Of a stretch of DNA of 25,914 nt, positions 1 through 8,905 are shown one piece after another. The stretch comes from Chara braunii (Eukaryota; Streptophyta; Charophyceae; Charales; Characeae), in assembly GCA_003427395.1 (NCBI GenBank), contig BFEA01000404.1, positions 814,895-840,808 on the forward strand. Reading direction: 5' to 3'. A model generated the notes under the pieces. The model worked only from the letters and a program-made list of their open reading frames with translations, did not search any database and was not told where the DNA came from. Within the stretch, counting starts at the first letter, position 1; the number at the start of each line of letters is the position of its first letter. Position numbers and translations under genes: made by a program.

Positions 1-68
<68 letters not shown>
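1..68. repeat. (TC)n-(AC)n compound microsatellite
   Basis: Pure TC dinucleotides run for 28 bases, then pure AC dinucleotides to position 68. Compound TC/AC tracts recur at 1671-1914 and 1988-2056, so this is the local microsatellite style. Confidence 0.98.
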
Positions 69-72
<4 letters not shown>

Positions 73-892
73 AGTTTTAGGTATGTTTGTTTTTCCTCTT
101 TCTCCTATTTTTTCTAAGTGCTTCTTGTATCTCTAGTTGAGCACCCTCTCGCTGTGCCAAACAGTTGATGGTTCCTCGTTTGGAGTGCCTACTGCACTCT
201 TAGAGGGGCAGCTCAGTTCGGGATGTTTGTGTTGCCTGTCGGTGATGACGGATGGTCGTCGAAGTGTCTCCCTGGCTCAGCGGGTGGTGGGAACCACCAA
301 TCTGTAGGGTTCAATCGTGATGTGAGTAGGTCACGTGCTGCTTTGCTCCGTGTTGGATGTGTGGATGTCCTCGCCCGCGCTCCGCCGTTGCCTTGCTGCC
401 TGTCCCGCTTGCTTCGCATGTGGTTCTTTGCAGGTTGATGTGTTTGTTGCGCGGTGTGGCTGTGTTGTTGGTGTTGCCTTGCGCTTCGCTGCTTCGCTGC
501 CGTGCCGCTCATCCGCTGGTCGTGCCCCTTGGGTTTGCCGCTTGTGTGCCCTGTAGGTTGGTTGCCTTGTTGCTGGTGCCTTGTGCTCCGCTCCACGGTT
601 GCTGAGTTGCTGGTCCGCTTGCCTTGTCGTTCCCTGCAGTGTTGTTGCCTTTCTTGTGTTGTCTTGTGCTTCACGACACGGCAGCTGCGCTGCATGCCTT
701 GCGTGCCATGGCATTCCTTGCAGACGTTTTTGGCGTTGTGCAGCCGTGTTGCCTCTACTGTGTTGCCTAGTGCTCCACAGGGTTGCTGCCAGGCAGCCAA
801 CATGCCAGCTGCTATGTCCCGCTTGGGGACAATCTGCCTTCAACGTGGGTCAAAGGGTTCATGACCCAAACCATCAAATACGGGGATTCCGC
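69..892. other. no gene recognised; T/G/C-rich cryptic repeat DNA
   Basis: From about 330 to 800 the plus strand is a loose reiteration of TGCCTTG, TGTTG and GCTTCGCTG words. This leaves many frames open by composition alone. The predicted peptides are low-complexity (Cys/Leu/Val-rich on plus, Gln/Arg/Thr-rich on minus) and resemble no family I know. A weak Pol III A-box/B-box-like pair occurs at 272-316 but has no acceptor stem. Confidence 0.6.
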
Positions 893-958
893 AGATTGTC
901 AAGGGTTCAACCTCCCAATGACTCGTGATGAGTCGGTGCAACTCCGACGAAACAATCT
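893..958 (+). ncRNA. hammerhead-ribozyme-like remnant
   Basis: The sequence AGATTG-TC (893-900) pairs with CAATCT (953-958) and sits next to GAAA (949-952), matching hammerhead stem III with a GUC cleavage triplet at 898-900. TGATGA (926-931) is followed directly by stem II, GTCGG (932-936) paired with CCGAC (944-948) around a 7-base loop, then GAAA. This is the TGATGA-stem II-GAAA order of a hammerhead core. The base before TGATGA is G where the family has an almost invariant C, and I cannot draw a convincing stem I between 901 and 925. The copy is therefore probably inactive, or the resemblance is partial. Hammerheads are known in plant retrozymes and some retroelements. Confidence 0.45.
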
Positions 959-1433
959 TGTTATCATCAGTTTTTATTTTTTACGGTCTTCTATTTTTTT
1001 CTTGTTTCTCGTGCTTGCATGTTGTCTTCCCTCCCGCCTGCTTGGTGTGCTTGTGTGTCGTTTGCCCGTCCACCTCCCCTGTGCCCTCCAGCCTTTGTCC
1101 TTCGCTGTTGCTTGTCATCCCATGCCTTATCACGTCATGCCTTTTCATTGTCTGCTTGGTGTCGTTGTGTGTCATCTGCCCTCCCGCCTCCCCCATGCTC
1201 TCCATCCTATGTGGGACTTAGGGAACTGGTTGTGGTTAGCCACAAATGTATGAGGTAGCTTCAGAGAAGTAAAGTGGCAGCAATGGTTTCCCTGTTTGGC
1301 TTGTTTGTGTGTGACCTGTCATTTTAAGCAGGCAACGTAACATGGATGGGTGGCAGTTAAAATGACATGTGATGGGCTATGGGTGGACCTGGTGTACCAT
1401 TGGAAGAGTGGAGTAGCATGGCGGATGCGCCGA
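959..1433. other. no gene recognised
   Basis: CT-rich DNA with two loosely similar blocks (about 1021-1095 and 1145-1205), both built on CCTGCTTGGTGT and CCCGCCTCCCC-like words. This suggests an old local duplication. Open frames here are short and low-complexity. Confidence 0.5.
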
Positions 1434-1473
1434 ACACACACACACACACACACATACGCACACGCACACACAC
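1434..1473. repeat. (CA)n microsatellite
   Basis: CA repeat with a few interruptions (CATACG, CACG). It lies immediately upstream of the first copy of the ~62-bp direct repeat. Confidence 0.95.
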
Positions 1474-1488
1474 AAAATAAAAAGAAAA

Positions 1489-1552
1489 CAAGTGTGGCAT
1501 TGTATATTTCCATATCCTGACGGTAGATTCATTCGATTTTGCTCATCCCATC
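1489..1552 (+). repeat. direct repeat copy 1 (pairs with 1926-1989)
   Basis: The block from AAGTGTGGCATTGTATATTT to GCTCATCCCAT recurs at 1926-1989 with few changes. Both copies follow a CA-rich tract and an A-rich linker. The second copy is followed directly by a TC tract, and a related GCTCATCCTATCGATGG precedes the first TC tract at 1638-1656. A ~440-bp segment containing CA tract, unique block and TC tract appears to have been duplicated. Confidence 0.8.
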
Positions 1553-1670
1553 GATGGAAGTAGCATGAGGCCAGTCGCAGGGTTGCAACGTGAGGCCAGC
1601 CGCGGGGTTGAAGACCTATTTGTTGGCCAGAGGTTTGCTCATCCTATCGATGGAAAACTGTCTCTCTCTT

Positions 1671-1728
<58 letters not shown>

Positions 1729-1788
1729 AACATCGTTCGTTCGTCCTCCTCCCACCATCTTTCTCCCTTTCTTTCTCTCTCTCTCTCT

Positions 1789-1842
<54 letters not shown>

Positions 1843-1914
1843 GTCTCTCTCTCTCTCACCCACACAAACACACATGCACACACACACACACATACACACA
1901 CACACGCACACAAA
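1671..1914. repeat. two (TC)n tracts followed by (CA)n
   Basis: TC tracts occupy roughly 1671-1726 and 1765-1858, separated by a short unique spacer, then a CA tract runs to about 1914. Long Ser/Leu or Glu/Arg open frames across this stretch are translations of the dinucleotide repeat. Confidence 0.95.
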
Positions 1915-1925
1915 CGAAAACAAAA

Positions 1926-1985
1926 ACAAGTGAGGCATTGTATATTTCCATGTTCTGCGGTAGATTCATTCGATTGGGCTCATCC

Positions 1986-1989
<4 letters not shown>
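1926..1989 (+). repeat. direct repeat copy 2 (pairs with 1489-1552)
   Basis: Second copy of the block GGCATTGTATATTTCCAT...GCTCATCCCAT. It carries small substitutions and a short deletion relative to copy 1. Confidence 0.8.

Positions 1990-2056
<67 letters not shown>
1988..2056. repeat. (TC)n microsatellite
   Basis: Uninterrupted TC repeat, followed by CCCCCCTTCC and a T/A-rich run. A T homopolymer follows at 2218-2239. Confidence 0.97.
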
Positions 2057-2060
<4 letters not shown>

Positions 2061-2340
2061 CCCCCTTCCTTCCATGTTTTTTATTTTTATTTTTATTTTT
2101 TATAAGCTCTTGGAATACGGGCCTGGTGTTGAAGGTGGTGCTTTGATTGGGTGCTTTAATCGTTGGGCGGGAGGAGGGGGAGTTTGTGGCCGACAGGGGG
2201 AACAGGGGTGCAAATGGTTTTTTTTTTTTTTTTTTTTTTACCTGTTAGCTCTCAATTGTTGGCCTGCTGTTGGTTGAAGATGGACTCCATCCACAAGGGG
2301 CTTACGCCTGCACTATTTGTGGATCGTTTTGGCGCAAGTG

Positions 2341-2640
2341 AAGATATCGGTGGCGTTTGCGAAGCAGATTATGCATTCGCTTGTGAGGCACTTCCGCGAT
2401 GATGGTCCTCATGGTAAAGACCCTAGCAAGGGGTAGAGGTATTGGATCTACAACTATTGCGAGACCAGGTTCATTAGCACAAAGACAGTCCTCAAGAAGC
2501 ACTACTTGTCGAAGTGCAGTATTGATCTCATCACTCGGCCATTGACTGCCGAGGAGAGGGTGAGGAGAATAGTTGGCATTCGGTTGGGGAAGCACCAGGC
2601 CAGCCAGATCAAGAGGGAACGGGGGCAAGAGACGGTCTGA
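2341..2640 (+). pseudogene. hAT-type transposase N-terminal fragment (BED-like zinc finger)
   Basis: One frame reads for 100 codons with a single internal stop (TAG, 2434-2436) and ends at TGA 2638-2640. The peptide has the layout of a BED-type zinc finger at the N-terminus of hAT transposases: an aromatic-rich RYWIYNYCETRF, then KKHYLSKC giving the H-x4-C pair, then a basic linker. The second cysteine expected two residues after the first is replaced (CETR), so the finger is probably broken as well as interrupted. No catalytic domain follows nearby. The downstream 2641-3000 stretch keeps short open frames that may be an eroded linker. It could belong to the same family as the hAT pseudogene at 14990-16771, but I cannot align them. 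Family call is moderate; non-functionality is clear. Confidence 0.5.
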
Positions 2641-4490
2641 GTAGTGAACCGTCTTGCCGCAGTTTTGCACCTCCATCACCACCAATGCGCCGACCATGTC
2701 AGGGCGATGTCGAGCGCTTCGGACCCTCGCAGTGTCGGACCCTCCCGACCGCGTTATGAAGGAGTTCGTCTACCTCGTCGCGATACACATGGAGCTTCCG
2801 CAAGTCGCTCCAGCCGAGTGCGCCAGCCATACCTCTCGCAAGCCCCTACGACAAGACAGGGTCAACACGAGGTACAACTTACCTCCACCTCCGGGAGCTG
2901 TCACCTCCCTTCGGTGGGTGTATCCCCGCCGAGCTACCATTCCACACTACGAAAGCTAGTCAGTTGCAATCGTAGAGGTGGACCAGCCGAGGACGTTTCT
3001 CGTACACTGTAGCATAGGCGGTACGCGCGGTCCCACGCCTCTATCGGACCCGCACGCGATCTGACGCACTGGACGGCTGAAGTCCCAAGCGCGACTTGAC
3101 ATCGGTCGACTAGGACGTATCTTACTCACCATGCGTGTTACCACATTAAAAACATAAAAAATAAAACACACACACACATACACATGGAACGACACAAAAC
3201 AAAACAACACGAACAATCCTAGTCCCTTCAGTAGCCATCTCATAACCTTCCGATGTGGAAAATTGGATAGGCGTCGCGCGTGAGGCTCAGTATCAAACGG
3301 AGCAGGCGCAAAACCTTCTCATATCGACTAGCAATGCCTGCATACGCAAGCAGTCGCGATAATGGCGTACTTTGTGGTACTCGTAATCACGTGCTCCTCA
3401 ACAATCTCGAGGGTCGCGTTCGACACTCAAGTGTCGGCTAACACACGCCTTGAGGGGTTAATCTCTCGACGTTGGACAACCGCCAAGTGCGGTTGAGAAC
3501 CACACCCTCTTCTGCACCCTGCGGAGAGTGGGTGGTACACAGGTTCATACCTGTGGTCACAATCGTCTCTTAACGCCCCGGACATCAACTTCATCATCCA
3601 TGACCTGGAGAAAACTCAAGAGGTTTGGCTTTGACGGTTGCCACAAACTACAACGTCCAACTATAAAGACTCTAAAAGACAAAGAATACAAAAAGATCTT
3701 CCGTTTCTCTCAAGGCATACTTTACCTCTTTACACACGGTCTCAGCAAGCCGCGTAAACACCCAATTCGTATGTATGCACATATCATATATATATATATA
3801 TATATAAAGGAGAATAAATATGTGACAATCACTTCTCACAACCACAGTGAGACTCCTCTCCGCCATATATACGTATGTGATCCAAGACAGTCAAATCCAA
3901 AGTCTGAACCACCAAACATACCTGCAATCACATCAAAGATTTAACCAAGAGTCTATGCACTAAACGGGGTCAACTTCAACCATTCTTTGTGCTCACACCC
4001 CTCGCTTTAACCATACAAACCTCAGTCTTTATGCAACTCTCAAAATAAAATACTAAGCATCTGTGTTAAATGACCATTCAATAAAGTCCAGGTAAAAACA
4101 CAACAAAACAATTTAAACCACAGGGCTAAAGACTTTAGGTTGAGTGACAAAAGTGGATTGTAGTTGAGTCGTGAACCGACGAATCGACAACCAATCTGTT
4201 ATCAGTGATAAAAGAAGATGATTCTCGTGGGATCAAACTGAATCTAACTCAAATCCTAACTTAAATCAATCAAGAGAACCTGTAACACAGGACTTGTGAA
4301 TCCCCAAACTGAACTTATAAGTCCATGGGGAGTAATCTCAATATTATAATCTCACTCAAAATCGTTTTAATTAACTAAGCCTCAATCTACTTTTAAGCAA
4401 GTGTCCAAAGAAACGTAGATCTTGACAAAATATTCCCTATGCGGAGTGGATCGCCAGAATCGCCACCTGTCAAAATATAATTTATCTCTT
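2641..4490. other. no gene recognised; short AC and TA repeats
   Basis: Holds a short AC tract near 3167-3184 and a (TA)n tract at 3786-3807. GC content falls after about 3640. Several stop-free stretches exist but their peptides show no motif. I found no primer-binding site, long terminal repeat pair or tRNA. Confidence 0.6.
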
Positions 4491-4494
4491 CGAA

Positions 4495-5050
4495 ACTAAG
4501 AAATTTTCGACAGCGCTTCCCGTAGGAAAGTGCCTTCTCAAAATTTATACCAGCTTTTAAATATGAAAACAGAAACAATATCTAACTTTGAAAAGTCAAA
4601 TTTTGTCAAACTCCCTGAATTAGTAAAAATTTAGGTAGCATCTCCTTAAAAAAAGTAGACTTCCCATATTTATACTAAGTCAGATAAGAACTCAACGTAA
4701 GACTTGAGTTCTGCCAAAACAAAATTTAATTAACCCCTTAGATTTGTAAAAAATTTGGCAGCACTTCCCGTAGAGAAAGTAGCTTTCCAAAATTTATACA
4801 AAGCTAAGTCTAAAAAATCTATAAATAACCTTGACTTTCCAAAGTCCAATTTTGTTTAACTCCCTGAATTAGTAAACATTTGGGCAGCACCACCTTTAGA
4901 AAATGAGACTTTCCATATTTTTACTAAGCCATATATAAAATTTAGACAAACTGAACTTTGAAAAGTCAAAATCTGACTAACTCCTTCGTTTTGTAAAAAT
5001 TTCGGCAGCGCATCCCATTGAGAAAGTGACTTACAAAAATTTATACAAGA
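4495..5050. repeat. ~125-bp satellite in A-B-A-B-A order
   Basis: The landmark GGCAGC(A/G)C...AAAGT...AAAATTTATAC recurs at about 4503, 4629, 4752, 4878 and 5000, spacing 122-127 bp. Units 1, 3 and 5 share TTCCCGTAG or a close form plus AAAATTTATAC. Units 2 and 4 share a CTCCTTA/CACCTTTA form and CATATTT(A/T)TACTAAG. The odd/even alternation means the recent repeat unit was a ~249-bp dimer. Short AT-rich open frames on the minus strand are by-products. Confidence 0.8.
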
Positions 5051-5339
5051 CAAAGTATAACAAAAAATCCCAAAAAATGTAGAAATTGACCTAAGTAAAA
5101 TAAACTTAGCCCATGAATGCTGGAATTGAAACCAACTCCTACAAGTCTAGCACGTGACGAGCATCTAAAACAACTTTCTATCAAATTAAAACTCGGACTA
5201 AGTAGTGATCTCATATAGCCACATGCAAAGTCAAACCACAATGGTAAATACTCTCACCAACCCCGAATCAACCTTGTCAAACAATAGTTCGTAGTCTTTC
5301 AATGATTTGTCCCTTATACCCAACTTACATAAGGCGTAA
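5051..5339. other. AT-rich DNA, nothing recognised
   Basis: No motif or meaningful open frame was seen between the satellite and the first stem-loop repeat. Confidence 0.6.
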
Positions 5340-5376
5340 AGCTGGACTATCCAATCTTATGGAAATCTGTCTAGCT
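5340..5376 (+). repeat. CCAATCTTATGG stem-loop repeat, copy 1
   Basis: The outer stem AGCTGGAC (5340-5347) pairs with GTCTAGCT (5369-5376) over 8 bp with one G-T wobble. The inner stem TCCA/TGGA (5350-5353 with 5360-5363) closes the 6-base loop ATCTTA. The spacers are 2 bases on the left and 5 on the right. Confidence 0.75.
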
Positions 5377-5479
5377 CAGTCATTCATTATACACAAACAT
5401 CGGGCACTACAACTTTTCTCTTCCTTTGGCATATGACTAGGTTGTCCAGCTTAATCGCCTTAAACTGTTTAAGTATCCA

Positions 5480-5527
5480 AGTTACATGTAACTGTCTGCA
5501 CTTAATCTTTTAAGGTAACATGTGACT
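5480..5527 (+). repeat. related longer hairpin (possible divergent family member)
   Basis: AGTTACATGT (5480-5489) pairs with ACATGTGACT (5518-5527) over 10 bp with one G-T wobble. Inside, CTTAA pairs with TTAAG around TCTT. The inner TTAATCTTTTAA parallels CCAATCTTATGG in the main family, but the spacers differ (11 and 3 bases), so membership is uncertain. Confidence 0.5.
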
Positions 5528-5582
5528 GAACCGATTATCTTAGATCAAGGTTCAACCTGTCCCTTCTTACCTCAAGTTTATT

Positions 5583-6138
5583 CTTAATTCCTAGATAGCA
5601 TGGGTTATCTGGCCGGATAACCTGGTCGGATTATCTGGCCGGATGACCGGGGGGTAGGATCATCCGAAAATCCGAATGATAAAAAAAAAGGTCTAAAAAA
5701 AAATAATAATAATAAAAAAATGATATTGCGCATGCGAAATACAATAGAACTACATTCCTATTTCATGAAAAGCTTGATAGGGCCTGGAAGGGTTCAAAGG
5801 GGATCAGGTAGGGAATAAGGGGGCTTAGAGGGGGGATGCTTAATTCATTTTATAATTTTTTATCAAAATATTATTTTCTTGTTCTGTTTTATTTTTTATC
5901 TTCATATCTGTTGAGTAATCAAAGATGGCCTCAAGCCAAAAGTTGTTCATATCATTTATATGAATAACATAATTGTTTTCCAGATTTTTTTGAATTTTTA
6001 TTTTTTTGGTAAAAAAAAAATATTTTGCGCAGGGCCGGATTTTCCATATCCGGAATTAATCCGAAAATTTCATCCGGATTGAAAAATCCGGATAAAATTG
6101 GTCTGCCAGATATCCGGATTCGCTACTTAGCTTAATTC
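5583..6138. mobile_element. non-autonomous hAT-like element, 540 bp, with 8-bp target duplication
   Basis: CTTAATTC occurs at 5583-5590 and again at 6131-6138, exactly flanking a 540-bp segment (5591-6130). The left end reads CTAGATAGC...ATCTGGC. The right end, read on the minus strand, is CTAAGTAGC...ATCTGGC, an imperfect terminal inverted repeat. An 8-bp duplication is the hAT hallmark. TCCGGAT/CCGGAT/ATCCG words are repeated within 100 bp of both ends, resembling subterminal transposase-binding repeats. The centre is AT-rich and non-coding. It lies between stem-loop copies 1 and 2. Confidence 0.75.
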
Positions 6139-6165
6139 ATACTCTCTTCAGTTAATGATAAGTTG

Positions 6166-6204
6166 TAGTCAGACCATCCAATCTTATGGAAAATTGTTTG
6201 ACTA
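6166..6204 (+). repeat. CCAATCTTATGG stem-loop repeat, copy 2
   Basis: TAGTCAGAC (6166-6174) pairs with GTTTGACTA (6196-6204) over 9 bp with one G-T wobble. The inner TCCA/TGGA and loop ATCTTA are identical to copy 1, with the same 2- and 5-base spacers. Confidence 0.75.
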
Positions 6205-6281
6205 GCCTGTTTATAAGTAAAATAATATAACATCTAAACAAATTTATCTCTTTGGTTCCAGCATCTGCATGCCTCCAGACC

Positions 6282-6310
6282 AGACCACCCAATCTTTTGG
6301 AAACCTGTCT
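6282..6310 (+). repeat. CCAATCTTATGG stem-loop repeat, copy 3 (short outer stem)
   Basis: The outer pairing is only AGAC/GTCT. The inner hairpin is CCAATCTTTTGG. Spacing matches copies 1 and 2. Confidence 0.6.
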
Positions 6311-6387
6311 AATACTTCGTCTGATACTCCTACAAAATAAACAAGGAGAAACTAACAAACATAAGAAAACCCAAAGAAAACAAGGCA

Positions 6388-6422
6388 ACCAAGTCATCCA
6401 ATCTTATAGAAAAATGCTTGGT
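6388..6422 (+). repeat. CCAATCTTATGG stem-loop repeat, copy 4
   Basis: ACCAAGT (6388-6394) pairs with GCTTGGT (6416-6422) over 7 bp including one wobble. The outer stem sequence differs from copies 1-3 on both sides yet still pairs. The inner stem has one mismatch (TCCA/TAGA). Confidence 0.7.
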
Positions 6423-6465
6423 CCCTAAAAGTCAAACACAGGCAGCCCTCGCAGGTCAAAGCAAC

Positions 6466-6496
6466 CAGACCAACCAATCTTAGGAGAACTTGTCTG
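6466..6496 (+). repeat. CCAATCTTATGG stem-loop repeat, copy 5
   Basis: CAGAC (6466-6470) pairs with GTCTG (6492-6496). The inner loop is one base shorter (CCAATCTTAGGA). Confidence 0.65.
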
Positions 6497-6523
6497 ATCC
6501 TTCATACAATAAAAATCATAGCA

Positions 6524-6556
6524 CTGGGCCCTCCAATCTAATGGAGACTCTCCCAG
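6524..6556 (+). repeat. CCAATCTTATGG stem-loop repeat, copy 6
   Basis: CTGGG (6524-6528) pairs with CCCAG (6552-6556), a third distinct outer stem. Inner TCCA/TGGA encloses ATCTAA. Confidence 0.7.
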
Positions 6557-7651
6557 CCTTAGGTTGACCCAGTCAGACAGAAACAATATAACCTTCCTCC
6601 CACCTTTCCCCCAGATGCAATCCCTTTTTACAATCTGCTTTCAGTCAACACAACAAAGTTGAAATTAAACTTGCACAATCATTTCTTTATTAAGTTTGAT
6701 TTTTGTCCTGGAGGTCAAACATAAATCCAAAGTAGGGATGCAGACATTATACTCAATGAAACTGGAGAAGGACGTACAAATAGGGGTTATAACTGGGTTT
6801 ATAGAAGGGAGCGATGGTTACCTCTCAGTTCGCTACCTCCAAAACTCCTCCTAAGTTCCGGCAGAGCTCCCGCAATCACTGGGCAGACTCCCCACAGAGT
6901 CTTGATGGGGTCCTATGGGTTGCAATCCCGCCTGCCGCCTTCCTCTTGTAACCACATATTATACTTAGATTAAGAAGAACAAAGTAAGAGGTTTCAGACT
7001 CTCGAGATACAGAAGAGGGACTGACTCAACTCTCAGGAGAGGGCCTCGATACCTTCATTCGTCGGAGGGCCCCGCAATGATAGTCTGAATGTGCAACAAC
7101 TTGGTCAACCGAAGTCAATTGTCGGTTGTTGACTCTCTCGCGATTCTTCAAACTGCAACAGTATCTCCCTCTCTCTTTGTAGTGAAACAAAACACGGTCT
7201 AATTAGCCATGCAACGGCCGATTATGCGCAGACACCGACTATGCAATCCCTATCAAGCCTCTACGAGCATTTCGCTCATAGCCGGGTCCCGCTACTTCGC
7301 TCGGTAAGATGAACAACGTGCCAACCAACAAATGAGTCTTCAAGCCCCTATTGCTCACTCCTCCTTGCCATTACCAACCTCCCTGCAGTCTATCATCTAA
7401 ACAAGGGTCTCGATTGGACTAAGCATCAGCACGCGGAGGAAGAATTACGGGCATAACGACGACAAACGCCTCGTTTGGAGATGGCTACGAACAGTGCCGT
7501 AACAACGAACAACACCTGCAGAGGAAACACGTTGTCAGGCGGCCACAAGCAGTGCGCCGCCTGAAATCTACGGGTTTGGGACTTAGGCGCAAAGACGAGT
7601 CTGAGTTTTGACGGTACTCTGGTTAGACCAGGCAGCGGAAATTAGGGGAGC
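6557..7651. other. no gene recognised
   Basis: Mixed-composition DNA with GC content rising after about 6800. No open frame above 60 codons, RNA gene or terminal repeat was identified. Confidence 0.55.
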
Positions 7652-7681
7652 TCAGCGCGCCCTTGATTTTGGGCGCGCTGA
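7652..7681. repeat. perfect 11-bp inverted repeat
   Basis: TCAGCGCGCCC and GGGCGCGCTGA are perfect complements separated by the 8-base loop TTGATTTT, a very GC-rich hairpin in average-composition DNA. It resembles a Helitron 3' hairpin, but no CTRR end follows. Confidence 0.85.
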
Positions 7682-8544
7682 ACCTTACGGGTAACCCTCA
7701 AAGATGGCGAGATGGGTGGTTGAACTCGGCACATCAACGGACCGTCAGTTCCGGCCGTTCAGAGGGTTAGACCTGGATTGGCTTGCCGCGGAGAGGCATC
7801 GCGGGAACTGACCTCGCAGCCACATTTTTTTGCGGCATACGACCGGGGCCGAAATGAGGCCTCAAATTTTTGTCTATTTTAGTACCATAATTAAAGATGG
7901 GGAAAAGGGATTACAACCAGTAGGGGAGAAGGGAAAGACATAATATCCCTTAATTTCTTTATTTTTTACGGAATTTAATTCAAGGGGGAATACCCTTGTT
8001 ATTTTATGTTCCCGACAATGAAATTAAAAACATAAAAAAAGATTAAAAATGGTAAAAGAGAAAAGAAACAAAAGAAATTCGGCCATTTATTTAAATTTTC
8101 TCGGAATTTAATTTTGGAGAACTTACAGTTAATTTACTATTTCCGACAATAGAATTTAGGAAAGGGAAGGATGATGAAAAACGATGAAAGGGACGGGAAC
8201 CCATGACCATTGGGAGATTGGCCTAATTTGGCCTCGATTACCCGCCATCAGCTCTGACTCCGGATTGATCATTTTTCCCGGATTCCAACAGTTCTCACTA
8301 CTGCCGATGGTCGAGGTTCCCTGCGTCGTTTTTCCTGGTTTGCTTGATTACTAACAATACCGCAATTGGGATAATCTGAGAGCGGGAGTCGTATGGACAG
8401 CATGAGAGTGTGCTGCCTTGGGCAGACAGTATGGAATTTGGCTTGGTACGGATACGTGGCTCAGAGAGATTCGGTATTGTTACGGACTGGCTACATCTTA
8501 CGGTATTCGGCGTGTATCTGGTTCGGTATGGGCTCGACGTCAGT
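7682..8544. other. no gene recognised; one diverged direct repeat
   Basis: Two related blocks, at about 7970-8030 and 8099-8160, both begin CGGAATTTAATT and end CCCGACAATGAAATT or TTCCGACAATAGAATTT. They form a diverged direct repeat with a period near 128 bp. The remainder is unremarkable. Confidence 0.5.
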
Positions 8545-8905
8545 TTGTTTCAGGCTTGGGGCCGCTATGGTGACTTGCACTATAGTGATTTATTTTCAGG
8601 TTCGGAACCTTGACGGCAGGTTACTTCAGGGCCGGAACCACTCCAACGGTCTGTTTCAGGTTCGGGACATCACGGCGACTTGTTCTCAAGTCAAGGACCA
8701 CTCCCGCAGCTTATATCAGGTTTGGAGCCACCGCCGTGATCTATTACAAGGTTCGGGGCCTTGGCGGCCGCTTGTTTTCAGGTCCGGACCATTCCGGTAT
8801 TTGTATCAGATTCGGAACCGACACCGTGGGTAGTTTTCAGATCCGGAATCATCACGGATATTTATTTCAGGCTCGGTGAGAGCCCGACAATGGAACGTTT
8901 CAGGT
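8545..8905 (+). repeat. diverged ~30-bp minisatellite
   Basis: The word TTCAGGTTCGG, or a near form, recurs at about 8549, 8595, 8625, 8655, 8685, 8715, 8746, 8777, 8805, 8836, 8866 and 8899. Most spacings are 28-33 bp, and five consecutive ones are exactly 30. Because 30 is divisible by three, the overlapping plus-strand frames show decapeptide periodicity, for example QVRNLDGRLL then QGRNHSNGLF. Units are strongly diverged but seldom change length. I do not call a protein here: three frames are open over parts of the array and none has a recognisable start context or domain. Confidence 0.8.

Noticed and set aside
272-316. A-box-like TGGCTCAGCGGG and B-box-like GGTTCAATC, a possible tRNA or SINE head
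   Set aside because: No acceptor stem pairing, weak B box, no A tail or target duplication.
1565-2105. Ser/Leu- and Glu/Arg-rich open frames
   Set aside because: Direct translations of TC/GA dinucleotide repeats with no other content.
2641-3012. Plus-strand ORFs downstream of the BED fragment
   Set aside because: Low-complexity Ser/Pro/Arg peptides without hAT catalytic motifs; at most eroded linker.
7652-7690. Helitron 3' end
   Set aside because: The hairpin is suitable but the following bases do not give CTRR, and no 5' TC end was found.
6557-8300. LTR retrotransposon
   Set aside because: CCAACA-like ends occur but no paired LTRs, primer-binding site or polyprotein motif was found.
8545-8905. 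CRISPR array
   Set aside because: Units are contiguous and diverged throughout, with no repeat/spacer alternation, and the DNA is eukaryotic.
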